Source: Ectobius pallidus (lineage: Eukaryota; Arthropoda; Insecta; Blattodea; Ectobiidae). Taken from it: DNA of 64,000 nt. The position numbers were made by a program, and so were the translations under genes. The stretch's first letter is position 1. Every line of letters starts with the position of its first letter. Under the pieces are notes generated by a model that saw only the letters and a program-made list of their open reading frames with translations, was not told the DNA's origin and made no database searches. Of the stretch, positions 43,601 through 55,393 are shown in pieces. The stretch spans positions 196,688,174 to 196,752,173 of the forward strand of contig CAXKWD010000003.1 of the NCBI GenBank assembly GCA_964059195.1. Reading direction: 5' to 3'.

Positions 43601-44329
43601 ACATTCAAGTATGAGTCTCACTGGGACTAATCTGGTTTTATTATTAGAAGAAGCTTTATCCTAACCATAAAATTGCATCATTATAGATTGAAAGTATAAA
43701 ATAGCAATGTTCAACCATTGAAATATGTGCAAGATGTTGAAACGTAAAGAAACATATACAAATTCTAACATTACTAAGTTAAAAAGTTGAAAAATATGTA
43801 TAAATTTTGAGGTATTTAAAATGTATAATAACATAAGTAACAGGATATTGCATGTTGAAATCACTAGCTTTCGTGTCTATTAATAAGTTTGCTCCTATAA
43901 TTAAAAATAATGACGTGTCCTCAAAATAGAACGGTGGGATATAATGGGTTAACCATTTTAATGAGTGCAGAATATTAAAAGAAAACTGTTTTGCCGATGT
44001 ACTTTAATTTCATAGTACAGCTCAGAGCTTAGCCGATATGAACTCTTAAGATTTTTAACCAACCGACGGAAGAAGAATTTTGTTTTCTTTATAGACTCAT
44101 GCAATTGGGTTATGATTAGGCTGTAGCAGTGATTTGTTTCTTGTGGTAAACTTGAATAGCTTGAGATTTTACAGGATTGAGACAAAGTTCGTAATTATAT
44201 GTCTCAGTATATAATGTCTTAAAGTCATCGAGCTAAAGAAATCTTTATGAAACTTTTAAAATCCATAAAATATGTTAATGTTAGTAGCTGCTATTAAAGC
44301 AAAAAAATCGGGTGTGTGGAACGCCACAC
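43601..44329. other. Unassigned spacer
   Basis: Two minus-strand frames (43661-43864, 43958-44185) are A/T rich without recognisable domains. Confidence 0.4.
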
Positions 44330-44796
44330 GAAAGAAGTGCAACTTGGATTTTTTTTAAATTATTGGATGTTTCAATTTTGGATAACTGGATTTTTTCAAT
44401 TTTTTATTGTTGGACTTTTTAATTTTGTATTTTTTTACATTTTTAATTTTGAATCTTTTTATTTTATAAATTTTGGATCTTTGAATTTTTTTAATTTTGG
44501 AATTTGGTATTCTGGATTTTTTAATTTTGGATCTTTGATTTTTTATTTTTTTGGATTTTCGTTTTCTTTCATTTTGGATTTTTAGATTTTTAACATTTTG
44601 AGTTTTCGATTTTGTAATTTTGGATGTTTTTAATTTTGGACTTTTTATGTTTTAAATTTGGGATTTATTATAATGGCCCCCACTCAATGCCTGATTACCT
44701 TTCCTCCGCGCACTCCCGTATATTGTTTTAATTTTTTTATTTTTGAATTTTGGATTTTTTATTTTATATTTTTGGATTTTTTTTAATTTAGGATAA
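44330..44796. repeat. Low-complexity TTTTTAATTTTGGAT tract
   Basis: Degenerate repeats of TTTTTAATTTTGGATTTTT, broken by a unique piece at about 44672-44722. The Phe/Asn-rich frame 44316-44585 is this repeat translated. Confidence 0.9.
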
Positions 44797-44809
44797 GCCT
44801 AATGATTGA

Positions 44810-45721
44810 ATGAATGAATGAATGAATGATTTATTCTTGTATCTGGAGTTGTACAAATGATCACCCCTGGTGTTACAGAAAGTTTTTCACCAAAGGGCGT
44901 CTGCATACATAAAAACCCATATATCTGAAATCAGTACTACTACTACTAAATTTTTACCTTTTGTAAGTATATCCACTTACCATTTCTAACCAATTTCCCT
45001 TAAGCAGCTAATTTGTTTTTCCAATTTTATTTTGACTATGTATAAAAAATTTCCCAGTTCCTTTAGTGTTTTTGTGTTTTTTGTTACCGATAATTTCTTA
45101 TATGCCACTTCTTTATTTAACTTTAACATTTTTTTATTTAAAAACTTATGTCTTAGTGTTTCAGTTTCGGGACAACTTAAAATTATATGCTCTGCATCTT
45201 CATTACTAAGACATAATGGGCAACGGCCTTTCTCGAAGTTTCTACTTGCCCCTCTAAGCTTCCATATCCCTAATCTCCACCATGCTAGCCCAGCTTTTTG
45301 TTTCTTCAAGCAATCATTCACATAATTTTCCATACCCCACATTTCCTTGATTTTGATGTAGAATACTAAGGATTTCTTTTCTCTCATTACGGCAAAATGG
45401 TTCCGCCTTTGTATATCATTACATCTTTTAATAACTATTTTTGAAATCACATTGATGTTTTTCTCCTCGTTCAATACTGAATTCCATATCCACTTTAATC
45501 CTATATCATCTAGTGTTTTCCTAATGTACTGTATTCTGTTCCGATTACCATTATCATTCACTTGGGATTGGAAGCAGATTTTCACTATATCTTCATTGCC
45601 TTTTTCCCAGATGTATCTGTAATACCTTAAAATTTTGCTTAAAATGACCCGCATACTACTGTCATATCCTAATTCATATCGAGCTGCTTCATTTGATGAG
45701 TATCTTGGTACCTGCAATATT
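44810..45721 (-). mobile_element. 5'-truncated non-LTR retrotransposon with target duplication
   Basis: A 13-bp direct repeat GCCTAATGATTGA (44797-44809 and 45722-45734) brackets the insertion. The 3' end on the minus strand is a short (ATTC)n tail (44806-44828). The open frame runs right up to the 5' truncation point and has no damage, so insertion is recent. Confidence 0.92.
44986..45717 (-). CDS. LINE ORF2 C-terminal domain, 5'-truncated (about 243 aa)
   Basis: The frame is open from the insertion boundary to a stop at 44986, with no internal stop or frameshift. It lacks the endonuclease and reverse transcriptase domains because the copy is 5'-truncated, and the first codon is not an ATG, so no natural start exists. 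Near residues 165-185 it has CPLCLSNEDAEHIILSCPE, a C-x2-C-x8-H-x4-C zinc-knuckle-like motif typical of the C-terminus of several LINE ORF2 proteins, preceded by a helical Lys/Trp-rich part (GLAWWRLGIWKLRG). In full-length elements this region follows the RT and helps bind RNA or target DNA. This copy is not expected to be functional. The clade is uncertain. Confidence 0.85.
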   Translation of the reverse strand: MQVPRYSSNEAARYELGYDSSMRVILSKILRYYRYIWEKGNEDIVKICFQSQVNDNGNRNRIQYIRKTLDDIGLKWIWNSVLNEEKNINVISKIVIKRCNDIQRRNHFAVMREKKSLVFYIKIKEMWGMENYVNDCLKKQKAGLAWWRLGIWKLRGASRNFEKGRCPLCLSNEDAEHIILSCPETETLRHKFLNKKMLKLNKEVAYKKLSVTKNTKTLKELGNFLYIVKIKLEKQISCLREIG

Positions 45722-45734
45722 GCCTAATGATTGA

Positions 45735-46565
45735 GTTGATTGTATTCTGTGCAGTGCGTCACTTGCAGTGACGATTTTGTTCGTAACGCTGGAGCGTAAC
45801 GCAACTTTGGTGGGTTAGCTCTCGATTTTCTCCTAGCGCGGCTAAAGAAGTTTCACTTCAAAAATAAATTATTTTCTGAGTAGCGTCTTCCCCTAAGAGC
45901 TCCAACGTGCACAAGTTGGCAACACGTATACAGGTAAGAATCCAGAAGACGAATCTGACAAGCGTGATATAAGAGATGTTCCTTAGTAACAGATAAACAT
46001 AGAAACCCGTCATCTTACTGTACGAGGCTGTCAAGTTGCAATGCTGGCTTGGTATGATTCTCTAAGCCGTGAAGAACTGTTCAATTTCTAACAGAAAGCT
46101 AGAATCTGGGAAGAAGCAATACAGTAATCTTATTCATATGAATCCATTGCCTTAAAACAACTTCGGACCACTGGAGGTCCGCGAAAATGGTGCAGACATA
46201 ATTAAAAAATATCATAAAGCAAGTAAAGAAGTAAATTTTTTTCACATAAAATTGACACTAGATGTCAACGTTTTTAAAATATTCGAAAATACAGGTCCTA
46301 TTGCAAGTTTCCTTACTTTTGCAGTTACGAACCACAGTTTGAATCCCCGGATGCACTGACGTCTATGGTTCCCTTTATCATTCAAAACCCTGAAAAATTA
46401 AACTTTGTCAGAATTTGTTATTAGAGGCCGCTCTCTTAGTCTTAACAAGGGTTTTATTGTTCGAGGTGCCCGAGTGTCTGATACCGGTAAACCTGTGTTA
46501 TAATTCTTAATTATGTTATCAAATTGGTAATAAATATTAAAGTCTGTTCAAAATGTAATTTTACT
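45735..46565. other. Unassigned spacer
   Basis: No gene recognised. GCAACTTTGGTGGGTTAGC and neighbouring GC-richer DNA near 45780-45850 has no assignable function. Confidence 0.4.
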
Positions 46566-47285
46566 GTCAATAGTTTACTTCCAATTCAATAACTGTTTTT
46601 CCATGGAATTAAAAAAAAAGGTACTTAGAATTATTTCGTTATAATGACCTATAATTAATACCCCAAATATTAAGACTATAACCAACTTTTAAAAATGGGA
46701 TGTAAAATTAGGGGTCCGTAAAATTGTTGGGTTCAAAATGGTTGGGAAACGCTGCCTTAAAACAACATACAAATTCACATCTGCAAAGTGTGAATATTTT
46801 CATCTCTCCCTGTCTATGCCCCCGCGTGAATTGTGACATTTTGCTCTGAAATTCAATCCACTTGCACTGGATACTAGGGTACGCCGTGGTTTAATGGTTA
46901 AGGCACTACAAACCGGAAGGTCACGGGTTCGATTCCCGAGGAGGTCTTAGAGATTTTTCAATTAGCCTAATCCTGCTGGTGGCACTATGGCCCTGGGATA
47001 GACTCAACCTCTAACAGAAACGAGTGCCAGGATTATTCCTGGGGGTAAAATAACGGTCATTGCGTGCGGCTGACAACCTTACCAACTTTCTGTGTCGACG
47101 TCTCAATCTGGGAGCCTCAACCTCCAGGAAACCCTACAAGGAATGGCCCATACAAGGAATGCTTTACCTTTTACTATAAAATAATCCTAACTATGCTTTA
47201 CCATACAGTAAGTTTGATTCACTATTGATGTGAAAGGGAATTACTTCTCTGAAATGTTAATGAACCTAATTTTCCCTCGTAAGTA
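46566..47285. repeat. 720-bp direct duplicate, copy 1
   Basis: Nearly identical to 48620-49338. Differences I noticed include CCATGGAATT/CCATGAAATT, GAGGAGGTCT/GAAGAGGTCT and CCAGGATTATTCCTGGGGG/CCAGGAGTATTCCTGGGG. Both copies contain a family C SINE. Confidence 0.95.
46877..47180 (+). mobile_element. tRNA-derived SINE, family C, copy 2
   Basis: Head GGTACGCCGTGGTTTAATGG (box A) and CGGGTTCGATTCCCG (box B); body with CCTAATCCTGCTGGTGGCAC. The tail ends near TACCTTTTACTATAAAATAA. Confidence 0.85.
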
Positions 47286-47288
47286 GGG

Positions 47289-48618
47289 GAGACCGGACTT
47301 GGTTGTCACACGGGATGGTTGTCTCACTAGTAATAACTGGATACACAGTTGGCAGGAGTGATTGGTTTTAAGTGGGAAAGATGCTTCCTTGACCATTAGC
47401 ACCGTCTGCAGTTTCCCGCGAAGCAGGTGTTAGTTTTGTGTCCATTGTTGAAAGATTTGTGATTTGCTGTGTTGAAAATAAAATATTTGCTCTGAAGTTT
47501 ACTTCTACTTCATCGTAAACGGATAAGTTTACAAATATCTTCTATATTACGTTAGACAATACATTTATTTAGGAGTATATTGCTATATTCTTTTCGGCTT
47601 TTGCTTGGTAGAAAACCTCGCTAGAGCAATGGAATTCCGAAATGGCGTCAAGAGGTTGGTTGTCACATGTGACTTCCATCCCCGTCCGGATTGGTTGTCT
47701 CATGTGACAACCAACCCAGCCCAACTTAAATATGGTTAATACAGTAGGATTTTATGTATTGTTTCAGATGAAGAAAGCAGTAAATAGAGCTAGTGATTCT
47801 TGAATGATAAACAATCCTAGAAGAGCATGACAATATAAGACATCCCGGGATTCTGAAAATTGCAGTTACTCAGGCAATGGCTATGCAAAATATACAGTCA
47901 GGGTATAAACACAAGATAATAAAGGTTGGGCTCATGAAGCCTGTACTCAAGGACTTCATGGTATATATGTATGCCATAAACTGATTGATGTATTTCCGAT
48001 TTAATTCAGTGCCTGTTATGTTTGTTTGAACTAAGTCATTCAAAATTAATCCAATTTCTCATTTCATTATGAATATTCTGAGGCAGACCAAATTAGAAGC
48101 CTAACATAAGAGACTGAAGCTGATGCAAGATTTCTAAGCTATAATAATGTGTTTATTCATTTTTCTATCAATTTTGAAAAAACAAAAAGTTCCTTGTTGG
48201 CCTCAACCCCATGTATCAGTCAAAAGTTTAATCTGTCACATGACACAACACTTTGTTTTTGGTCAACGGTTTAATAATATTGATGCTATATTATGGGAAT
48301 GCTTTCCTTGCTTTCATGAGTATTAAATACCACACCATTGAACTTACAACATTTTTATTCCAGTTATTTTTTGCAATGTGACAACCAACCCCAATGACTG
48401 TGACAACCAACCCTGAGCTGGGGTTGGTTGTCACATTTTGCTTTTTTTTTTTAAAGATGGTATTTAAATACTTTCTGTTTCATTGTTTGTTTTGAACTTT
48501 GTTTTACAATATGCCAAAGAGTTGAAAGGACAGATTTGATAATTAGTTAAATGAAAAAACCTATAGGAATAATTAAAAATGCATTTGATTGAAAAATGTG
48601 ACAACCAAGTCCGGTCTC
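47289..48618. mobile_element. TIR element with GAGACCGGACTTGGTTGTCA ends
   Basis: 22-bp perfect inverted ends, 47289-47310 and 48597-48618. TGTGACAACCAACC motifs recur inside in both orientations (about 47335, 47650, 47705, 48380-48440), clustered near the ends and in the middle. No transposase. The element fits exactly between the two 720-bp direct duplicates. Confidence 0.8.
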
Positions 48619-48619
48619 G

Positions 48620-49338
48620 GTCAATAGTTTACTTCCAATTCAATAACTGTTTTTCCATGAAATTAAAAAAAAAGGTACTTAGAATTATTTCGTTATAATG
48701 ACCTATAATTAATACCCCAAATATTAAGACTATAACCAACTTTTAAAAATGGGATGTAAAATTAGGGGTCCGTAAAATTGTTGGGTTCAAAATGGTTGGG
48801 AAACGCTGCCTTAAAACAACATACAAATTCACATCTGCAAAGTGTGAATATTTTCATCTCTCCCTGTCTATGCCCCCGCGTGAATTGTGACATTTTGCTC
48901 TGAAATTCAATCCACTTGCACTAGATACTAGGGTACGCCGTGGTTTAATGGTTAAGGCACTACAAACCGGAAGGTCACGGGTTCGATTCCCGAAGAGGTC
49001 TTAGAGATTTTTCAATTAGCCTAATCCTGCTGGTGGCACTATGGCCCTGGGATAGACTCAACCTCTAACAGAAACGAGTGCCAGGAGTATTCCTGGGGTA
49101 AAATAACGGTCATTGCGTGCGGCTGACAACCTTACCAACTTTCTGTGTCGACGTCTCAATCTGGGAGCCTCAACCTCCAGGAAACCCTACAAGGAATGGC
49201 CCATACAAGGAATGCTTTACCTTTTACTATAAAATAATCCTAACTATGCTTTACCATACAGTAAGTTTGATTCACTATTGATGTGAAAGGGAATTACTTC
49301 TCTGAAATGTTAATGAACCTAATTTTCCCTCGTAAGTA
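48620..49338. repeat. 720-bp direct duplicate, copy 2
   Basis: Second copy of 46566-47285; starts directly after the right TIR of the intervening element. Confidence 0.95.
48933..49232 (+). mobile_element. tRNA-derived SINE, family C, copy 3
   Basis: Same SINE as 46877-47180, carried inside the second duplicate, so it is a copy by duplication and not an independent insertion. Confidence 0.85.
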
Positions 49339-49860
49339 ATAAGTAATAACACATTCACGTGGTATTTGAAATCTTCAGTAATCAGTATTTCTACATTTTC
49401 GTTTTTGCGAAAAAATGAAACAAAATATATTTCGAACTCTCAGTTTATATATGTATCACATGCATACACTGAGAAAAGAACTTTTCCTCTCTGGATACCG
49501 AAATAACTTTTGTTCTGTTTCATGGAGTCCCCTCAGTATTGATAGACTTTTCATTCTTTTTCTCAAACTTGGCCTGGATGGACATGGTTCACACCGGCAC
49601 TCAGATCACAAAATACTGATTATTTTGAGAATTATGGAAAGTGTAACTATTATTAGTAATTGTAATAAATAAGAGGCTGTAAAATGACTGTTCCTGTGCA
49701 CTGATATAGCGTTTATCTGAGAATGTCAACATTTCAACAGTCTACTTCATCGAAGAAGGTATCGATGCATACGTTAAAACATACTGTTCATTTATAATAT
49801 AATTTTTGCACTCCTTAGCTAGTAAGTGGTACTTACGAACGTTGTTTACATGGATCGTAA
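49339..49860. other. Unassigned spacer
   Basis: The 85-codon frame at 49415-49672 has no recognisable domain. Confidence 0.35.
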
Positions 49861-50280
49861 GTTGACATTCCCACACAGTCTTGTTGCTAAGGGCGGTTGC
49901 GATGAGGTTAACTTGCTTACGGTCCAAGCGCTACGTCATAATTCATTACGATACACTTCATAATACAAGCCTTTATGGGCACGGCCCCAAGGACAAATAT
50001 TCGGTTCCCATAACAACAAACACATGCGAATCACTTTCTGAAATAAACATCTATTTGCAAGAATGTATTTACATAATATTTTCAGGTAATATCACAATTA
50101 ATATAATTAAATTGATATAAATAATCATCGTGCAAAAAATAGCATGCAACACACGGGCCGTAAAGGCATTTACGGGTCTCGAAAACTTAAAAACCCTCGG
50201 CTGCGCCTCGGGTTTTCAATCTGTTTCCTCGACCCGTAAACGTGCCTTACGGCACTTGTATCGCAATATACTATTTTTCA
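49861..50280. repeat. Diverged tandem duplicate, unit 1
   Basis: ACACATGCGAATCACTTTCT, TATAATTAAATTGATATAAA and ATCATCGTGCAAAAAATAGC occur here and about 510 bp later. Followed by an inverted pair ACGGGCCGTAAAGGCATTTACGGG/CCCGTAAACGTGCCTTACGG. Confidence 0.85.
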
Positions 50281-50339
50281 CGACGTAACTCATTAGTGGT
50301 ACTGACGAATATCGTTGACGAATATCGTTGCCGTGGATC

Positions 50340-50760
50340 TTAACTTGACATTCCCACACGCAATCTGGTTGCTATGAAAACAAAAGAAATCTCAGTGCTG
50401 TAAAAATGACAAAATCACACTTGCCGTAAGTAAAACCATCATAATACAAGCTTTTATGGAGGACCGGAACCAAGGCCCCCCAGTTTGTGGTGGCTTTAAC
50501 AGGACAAATATTCAGTCCCCATTACAACCAACACATGCGAATCACTTTCTGAAATATAACATCTATCTTCAATAATGTATATACATAATATTTCAGCTAA
50601 TATCTCAATTAATATAATTAAATTGATATAAACAATCATCGTGCAAAAAATAGCATGCAATACTCGTTCCGTAAGCGCATAACGGATCTCGGAAATTAAA
50701 AAACTCTTTCCTCGATCTGTATGCACCGCTTACGGCACTAGTATCGCAATTTACTATTAT
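50340..50760. repeat. Diverged tandem duplicate, unit 2
   Basis: Matches unit 1 block by block (about 50513-50660 versus 50004-50150), again ending in an inverted CCGTAAGCGCATAACGG-type segment and ACTAGTATCGCAATxTACTA. Minus-strand frames at 50496-50793 read through this repeat. Confidence 0.85.
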
Positions 50761-51986
50761 GTTGTTAACATCCCTAATTCTCAACTGAATCAATGATTAC
50801 AGCAATGAATTAATTAATAAGTTGATAGGCTATTTTACAGAGTTCGCTAGTCATCGCTATATCAAACTCGGCTACAAGTAATGCCTTCACATGAAGCTGA
50901 CACAACTGAACACGCACTCTCCGCAATACTGCCTCTTATTCTGTATCAAAGTAAGAAATACTATTAACCATTCCCAGTGTAGGGAAGGTTATGTGAGAGT
51001 ATCGTATCACATTTTTTGTTAACGTGGATTTAATTCACTGTTATTGATTGAAAGGATATTCTCTCTAATTTGAAAGCTTGTGTCAAACGAAGGTATCATG
51101 CACTTTCCCAAACCAGCTATCTGCACTGCAAACAACAATCTGATAAAAGACCGAGCAAATTTTGATGGAGAAGGGAAGATGTCGTGTGAGATATTTTCGC
51201 ACGGGTTCACTGATTTATATTATTGAATAATAATAATAATAAATAATAATAATAACTTAATAATAATAAGGAAAATTACCATATAAAGGAGATATCTTTA
51301 ATTGGACTGATCACTGGTAGCCGTGAACTATGACAAAGCTCTTCATGGACTTCTGCAGATCCTTCTGCCTAAATCAACATCTGTATTATGAAATAAGTCT
51401 TCTCGTATTGAGGGACTCTGTACAGATCATGCGTAACCATTTATATGGTCACTCTCCTACATAATGTAGGCTATACTTGAAATATGTACTTTATTTAATT
51501 TTCTTGTAGCGTGTGTTTTTAGGATTAATGCTTTCATGTGTTTCACAGTTTGCATACTGTTTTTTGTTGTTGTTTCATTTCGTTATTTCGTTGCACTACA
51601 TATTATTCTACTGTGTTTTTTTCCTGTCTATTTAATTGAAATGCTATTCTTTGTGTTTGCAATCTGTAGTAACAGAAATAAATTAAATAAATAATTAACT
51701 TTTTTATTTTATCTGGCGGAATTAAGGTCTTGGGGTCATCTCTTCCACCCAACCAGATATAGAAATTTACATTACATAGTTCTAATTATTATTTTACAAT
51801 AATTTCAATACAATTACATTACTCCTTAAAAAAATTAATACAATAATTTGAATACCGGTACAATAATATGAGGTAAGGAAAAGAACGGAATAATTATATA
51901 ATATAGGCTATAGAGAACCACAGAAGTAAAGAAATAATAAAATAATATTAATATTAATAAAATTGATAATACCGTATATTAATAAC
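50761..51986. other. Unassigned spacer with (AAT)n microsatellite
   Basis: Microsatellite at 51222-51270. The 63-codon minus frame at 51019-51210 has no recognisable domain. Confidence 0.4.
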
Positions 51987-51988
51987 TA

Positions 51989-52633
51989 GGGTTCGGATGT
52001 TTATGACTAGTCATATTTTTGTTCTGACTCCCATCCTCGCCGCAAACACAAATTAAGTACGAACTACATGCTTGTTATCCTAATTGGACCGTTTTTATTT
52101 TGCATATAATGTCATATTTTGGTCATTTTTATTGTATTGGTTATATTTTGGTCATATATGTAATTTAACGTCATATTTGAGTTATAAATTCGGTGAAAGA
52201 GCACAATTACACAGTATATTCACCAAATGGTCACGTTGAATTCGAAATTTATTTCATTAATCTAATGTTATGCCTTATTAGGTAACTTAGTTTTAAAATA
52301 AATGTAATTACTCGTATTGTAATGGGGAAGGCATGGTCTACAAAGTATTATTTCGCTGATGAAGCGAGCAAACAGGAGATAATTCTTTAAAACTAGAAGT
52401 TCTTTACAAATAAAACTGTAAAACACCTGTAAAACTGTTAAAAAATGATTAAATGATTGAATTCATGCGATGTAATAATTTAGTGTCATTAAACTTTTAA
52501 ATTTGGAACATTTATTTTAAGAAAACGGGTTCTTTTAGGTCACATTTTGGATTTTTGGGGCATATTTAGTCATTTTTAAGGCCATATTTGCAGTCATATT
52601 TTCCACCATTTTAAGTCATAAACATCCGAACCC
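51989..52633. mobile_element. TIR element, GGGTTCGGATGTTTATGAC ends
   Basis: Left GGGTTCGGATGTTTATGACT and right GTCATAAACATCCGAACCC (with an extra A) are flanked by TA (51987-51988 and 52634-52635). Repeated TCATATTTxxGTCAT blocks lie near both ends. A truncated relative is at 10500-10791. No transposase. Confidence 0.8.
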
Positions 52634-52769
52634 TACTAGTAACTTTCAATTTAGTTAGATTATTAATTTAAGAACTACCCTACCCACTAGATTACATAAA
52701 GAGAGAACATTAAACAGTTGATATTAAAAAAAAAATAATGTACATAAAGAAAAAAATAAAAATTGCAAT

Positions 52770-52912
52770 ACCAGCCTGGGAAACAAACTTTTGCTAAGTG
52801 GTTTCTCCAGTAACTGGTTAGTTATCTTTGACTTAAAACTATTGAGGTTAGGACGGTTCCTGATTTCACCAGACAGTGAATTCCAGCAGCGAACCACAGA
52901 GACCGTTTATGA
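52770..52912 (-). pseudogene. LINE ORF2 extreme C-terminus fragment
   Basis: The minus strand reads VSVVRCWNSLSGEIRNRPNL followed by NSFKSKI and a short basic tail. The pattern (R)VVxxWNxLPxEIxxxxxLNxFKxxL is the usual end of Jockey/CR1-like ORF2 proteins. The hAT element at 52921 has inserted just upstream. Confidence 0.7.
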
Positions 52913-52920
52913 CTCATCAT

Positions 52921-53532
52921 TAGACCTGGGATTTTAGGCTCTAAAAAAAATAGTTTTAGGCACCTAAAATAGGCTTTTAAAACAAGTAAGTTGGCTTTTA
53001 AAAGAGAAAATAGGCACTTAAAATATGCTTTAAAATGTATAAATAGAGTGAAAATAGACTAAAATACTACAATATGTTCTTAAAATGTAACGCGATCTTT
53101 CTTTACTGTAAGAAGCGTGGTATACCTATTCTTAACAGAAATAACTGCAAAATTAAGACAGAATTGAAAATACATTTATCAAAAACTATATACCTGCTAT
53201 TTGTAGTTTTGAACTAATCTTGCCCCGTCAGTCAGCATTCCTTTCGCGACAATTGTTTGGGAAAATCAAGTTTCAGTGAAAAACCCACCCTCTGCTGTTC
53301 TGCCCTTCATTCAGGGATGTCAATTAAATGATTGTAAAAGTTACAGAAGTTGAATTTTATTTTAAATGTACAAAATAGTAAGAATAGGCTCCAAAGGTTC
53401 AAATAGGCATTTTAGGGCACTATAAAACTCTGTAAATGTAAGTAATATATCATGAAATGTCAACATATTTAAACATTTTCATGTTATTTCATAAGGAACA
53501 AAATAGGCATTTGCCTTAAAATCCCAGGTCCA
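52921..53532. mobile_element. hAT-type non-autonomous element, second copy of the TAGACCTGGG family
   Basis: Ends TAGACCTGGGATTTTAGG (left) and TTAAAATCCCAGGTCCA (right) flanked by the 8-bp duplication CTCATCAT (52913-52920 and 53533-53540). Interior GCCTATTTT-type motifs match 10861-11504 in inverted orientation. Confidence 0.9.
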
Positions 53533-53540
53533 CTCATCAT

Positions 53541-54270
53541 ACGGAGATGTTCCTGAATGAAAACTGTAGGCCTAGAACACAAGACGTATCTCTATCCAAC
53601 ACTAGTGCCTCGAAAAAAATACTATTAAATAGCATCATTGAAAGGAAAAAGGAAAAAGACAAACTAATTTCCATACATGTAATCTTACAGTCAAAGTCGT
53701 TGACATGCTTCATATCACTTAACCAATCACTATATGAAGTTTCGTTTTTGTAGGATCTATTGTTTCCGAAGTATATAGAGACAAACCTAAACATAATACC
53801 GGAAAATTCCACTCTTTCTTTTTCTTAACTCAAGGAAACCTCGAGACGTTTATTAATGCAGAAAACTCGATATCGAATATGAAAGTAGATCGCAATACAT
53901 TCATTGCCTGTACAGTGCCACTATTGTTTTATCTCATAATAACGTCGAGGTGGGTTGAAAGCCATAAAAAACCGAGTTTCGGATAAATATTTTCTGCATC
54001 TAGTTTTAGCTAGAATATCAAATGGAAGTTATTGCGTAATATATATGGCCTCAAATCGAGGGAAACGGAGGGGTTATAAGAAGTTCCACCAATCTTATAA
54101 AGTGCAATATCGGAGAGATGGAGATCGTCTCAATTTCTTATTGAAGTGATTGATGTTTCGAATACCTCACCTGTCAGCAAACCATTACAAAGATGTTTTT
54201 CAACGCAGTCCGGAAATACTCTATCAATCCACTAGGAACGAATCAATCTAACTTCTTCTTAAGTTCAGCT
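53541..54270. other. Unassigned spacer
   Basis: The minus frame 53537-53812 (91 codons) and plus frame 53955-54149 show no recognisable domain. Confidence 0.35.
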
Positions 54271-54274
54271 GTAT

Positions 54275-54620
54275 TAATACTCCTTTGAGCATGGAAGCCA
54301 TGTCAGGAGTTTAGATTCTGTGTGTATAGCAGTAGTCCATGCAACCATTTATTGTCAACTACTTTCTGTTGTTGGAGTATTTTTATGACAGTATTTTTCA
54401 ACTTATATTGATTTAAATGGATATGGTACAGGATGAGATAGAGAGGATAAGAATTGGTAAGTAATTACTAATTACCCAATTCGGCATTTGCCATTACGAC
54501 TGGGGAAACCATGAAAACCCATGTTAAATTGTCCGACCATGGGCTTCGAACATGTGACCTCCCGAATGACAATCTAAAACCGTTACTATCTTGGCCACAT
54601 CGCTCGGTTCTAATTGTAAG
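54275..54620 (-). mobile_element. Composite repeat ending in tRNA-like SINE, family D, copy 1
   Basis: Parallel in order to 55930-56245: TCAGGAGTxxxxxxTCTGTG, TTTAAATGGATATGxTACAG, CAATTCGGCATT and GACTGGGGAAACCAT. The right end is the tRNA-like head on the minus strand (GGCCAAGATAGTAACG, GTTCGAAGCCC). Confidence 0.7.
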
Positions 54621-54653
54621 CAGTATTAGGACCACGCGCTCATGTTGTAACTA

Positions 54654-55391
54654 CAGTCAACCCTCGATATAATGCCACAATCCGTTTTCTTAACATTTAG
54701 TGGCACAAGGCGAGGTTGGCACTAAAACGAAATTTAATTTTTAAAATAAAAATTTGCACAATACAGTGCTGTATTAATTTACTGTACGTTTTGAGAAAGA
54801 AAAATTAATTAAAATGCAAATAGAGAACATCACCACGAAATAAAATACACTGTACTGTACAGTAACTGAATTTATTACAGTAATTTTCCAGGGCTACAGT
54901 CCACAAAGGAGTCGAAAATCAAATGGATCCATGTAAGTGATTAACTATAACTGAGTAACTGTAGTGAAGTGTTTAACAGCTGAATGGACACAATACTAAT
55001 AGAAGTGAAAGTTTGAAATGTCCCATTGTATGAAGGGCTCTTTCTACCTGTTCCACCCTCATGCAGGCTGTCTGTTCGACTCCTTAACATCACTTCCTCA
55101 TTCCACCGCATGACATTTACAGTGAATGGCAGAGGAATACTCACTTCTTGGAAATACAGTACACTATGTTTCTTGAATAATCTTCCTTTCAAAAGAATTC
55201 TGAAACTGAAAAAAAATCACTGCAAGATATATTTTCTAAAAATATTATCTTATATTCACTAGCATTAAATTAATTGCCACATTAACATGATTTCTTATGT
55301 ATTTTACATGGGAGAAGAACCGTTCATTTGCATTTATTGGCGCAGTGCGGGGGTGGCACTGTAAAGAGGGCATTATATCGAGGGTTGACTG
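54654..55391. mobile_element. pogo-like TIR element, compact copy
   Basis: CAGTCAACCCTCGATATAAT at the left and its complement at the right, flanked by TA (54652-54653 and 55392-55393). Internal block TTTCTACCTGTTCCACCCTC corresponds to the 40170-42363 relative. No transposase. Confidence 0.9.
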
Positions 55392-55393
55392 TA

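Noticed and set aside
44316..44585. 89-codon Phe/Asn-rich frame
   Set aside because: Pure translation of the TTTTTAATTTTGGAT simple repeat.
46566..49338. The 720-bp duplicates as LTRs of a retrotransposon
   Set aside because: They contain an internal SINE, do not begin TG and end CA at the boundaries seen, and the inner segment has its own inverted ends and no gag/pol frame.
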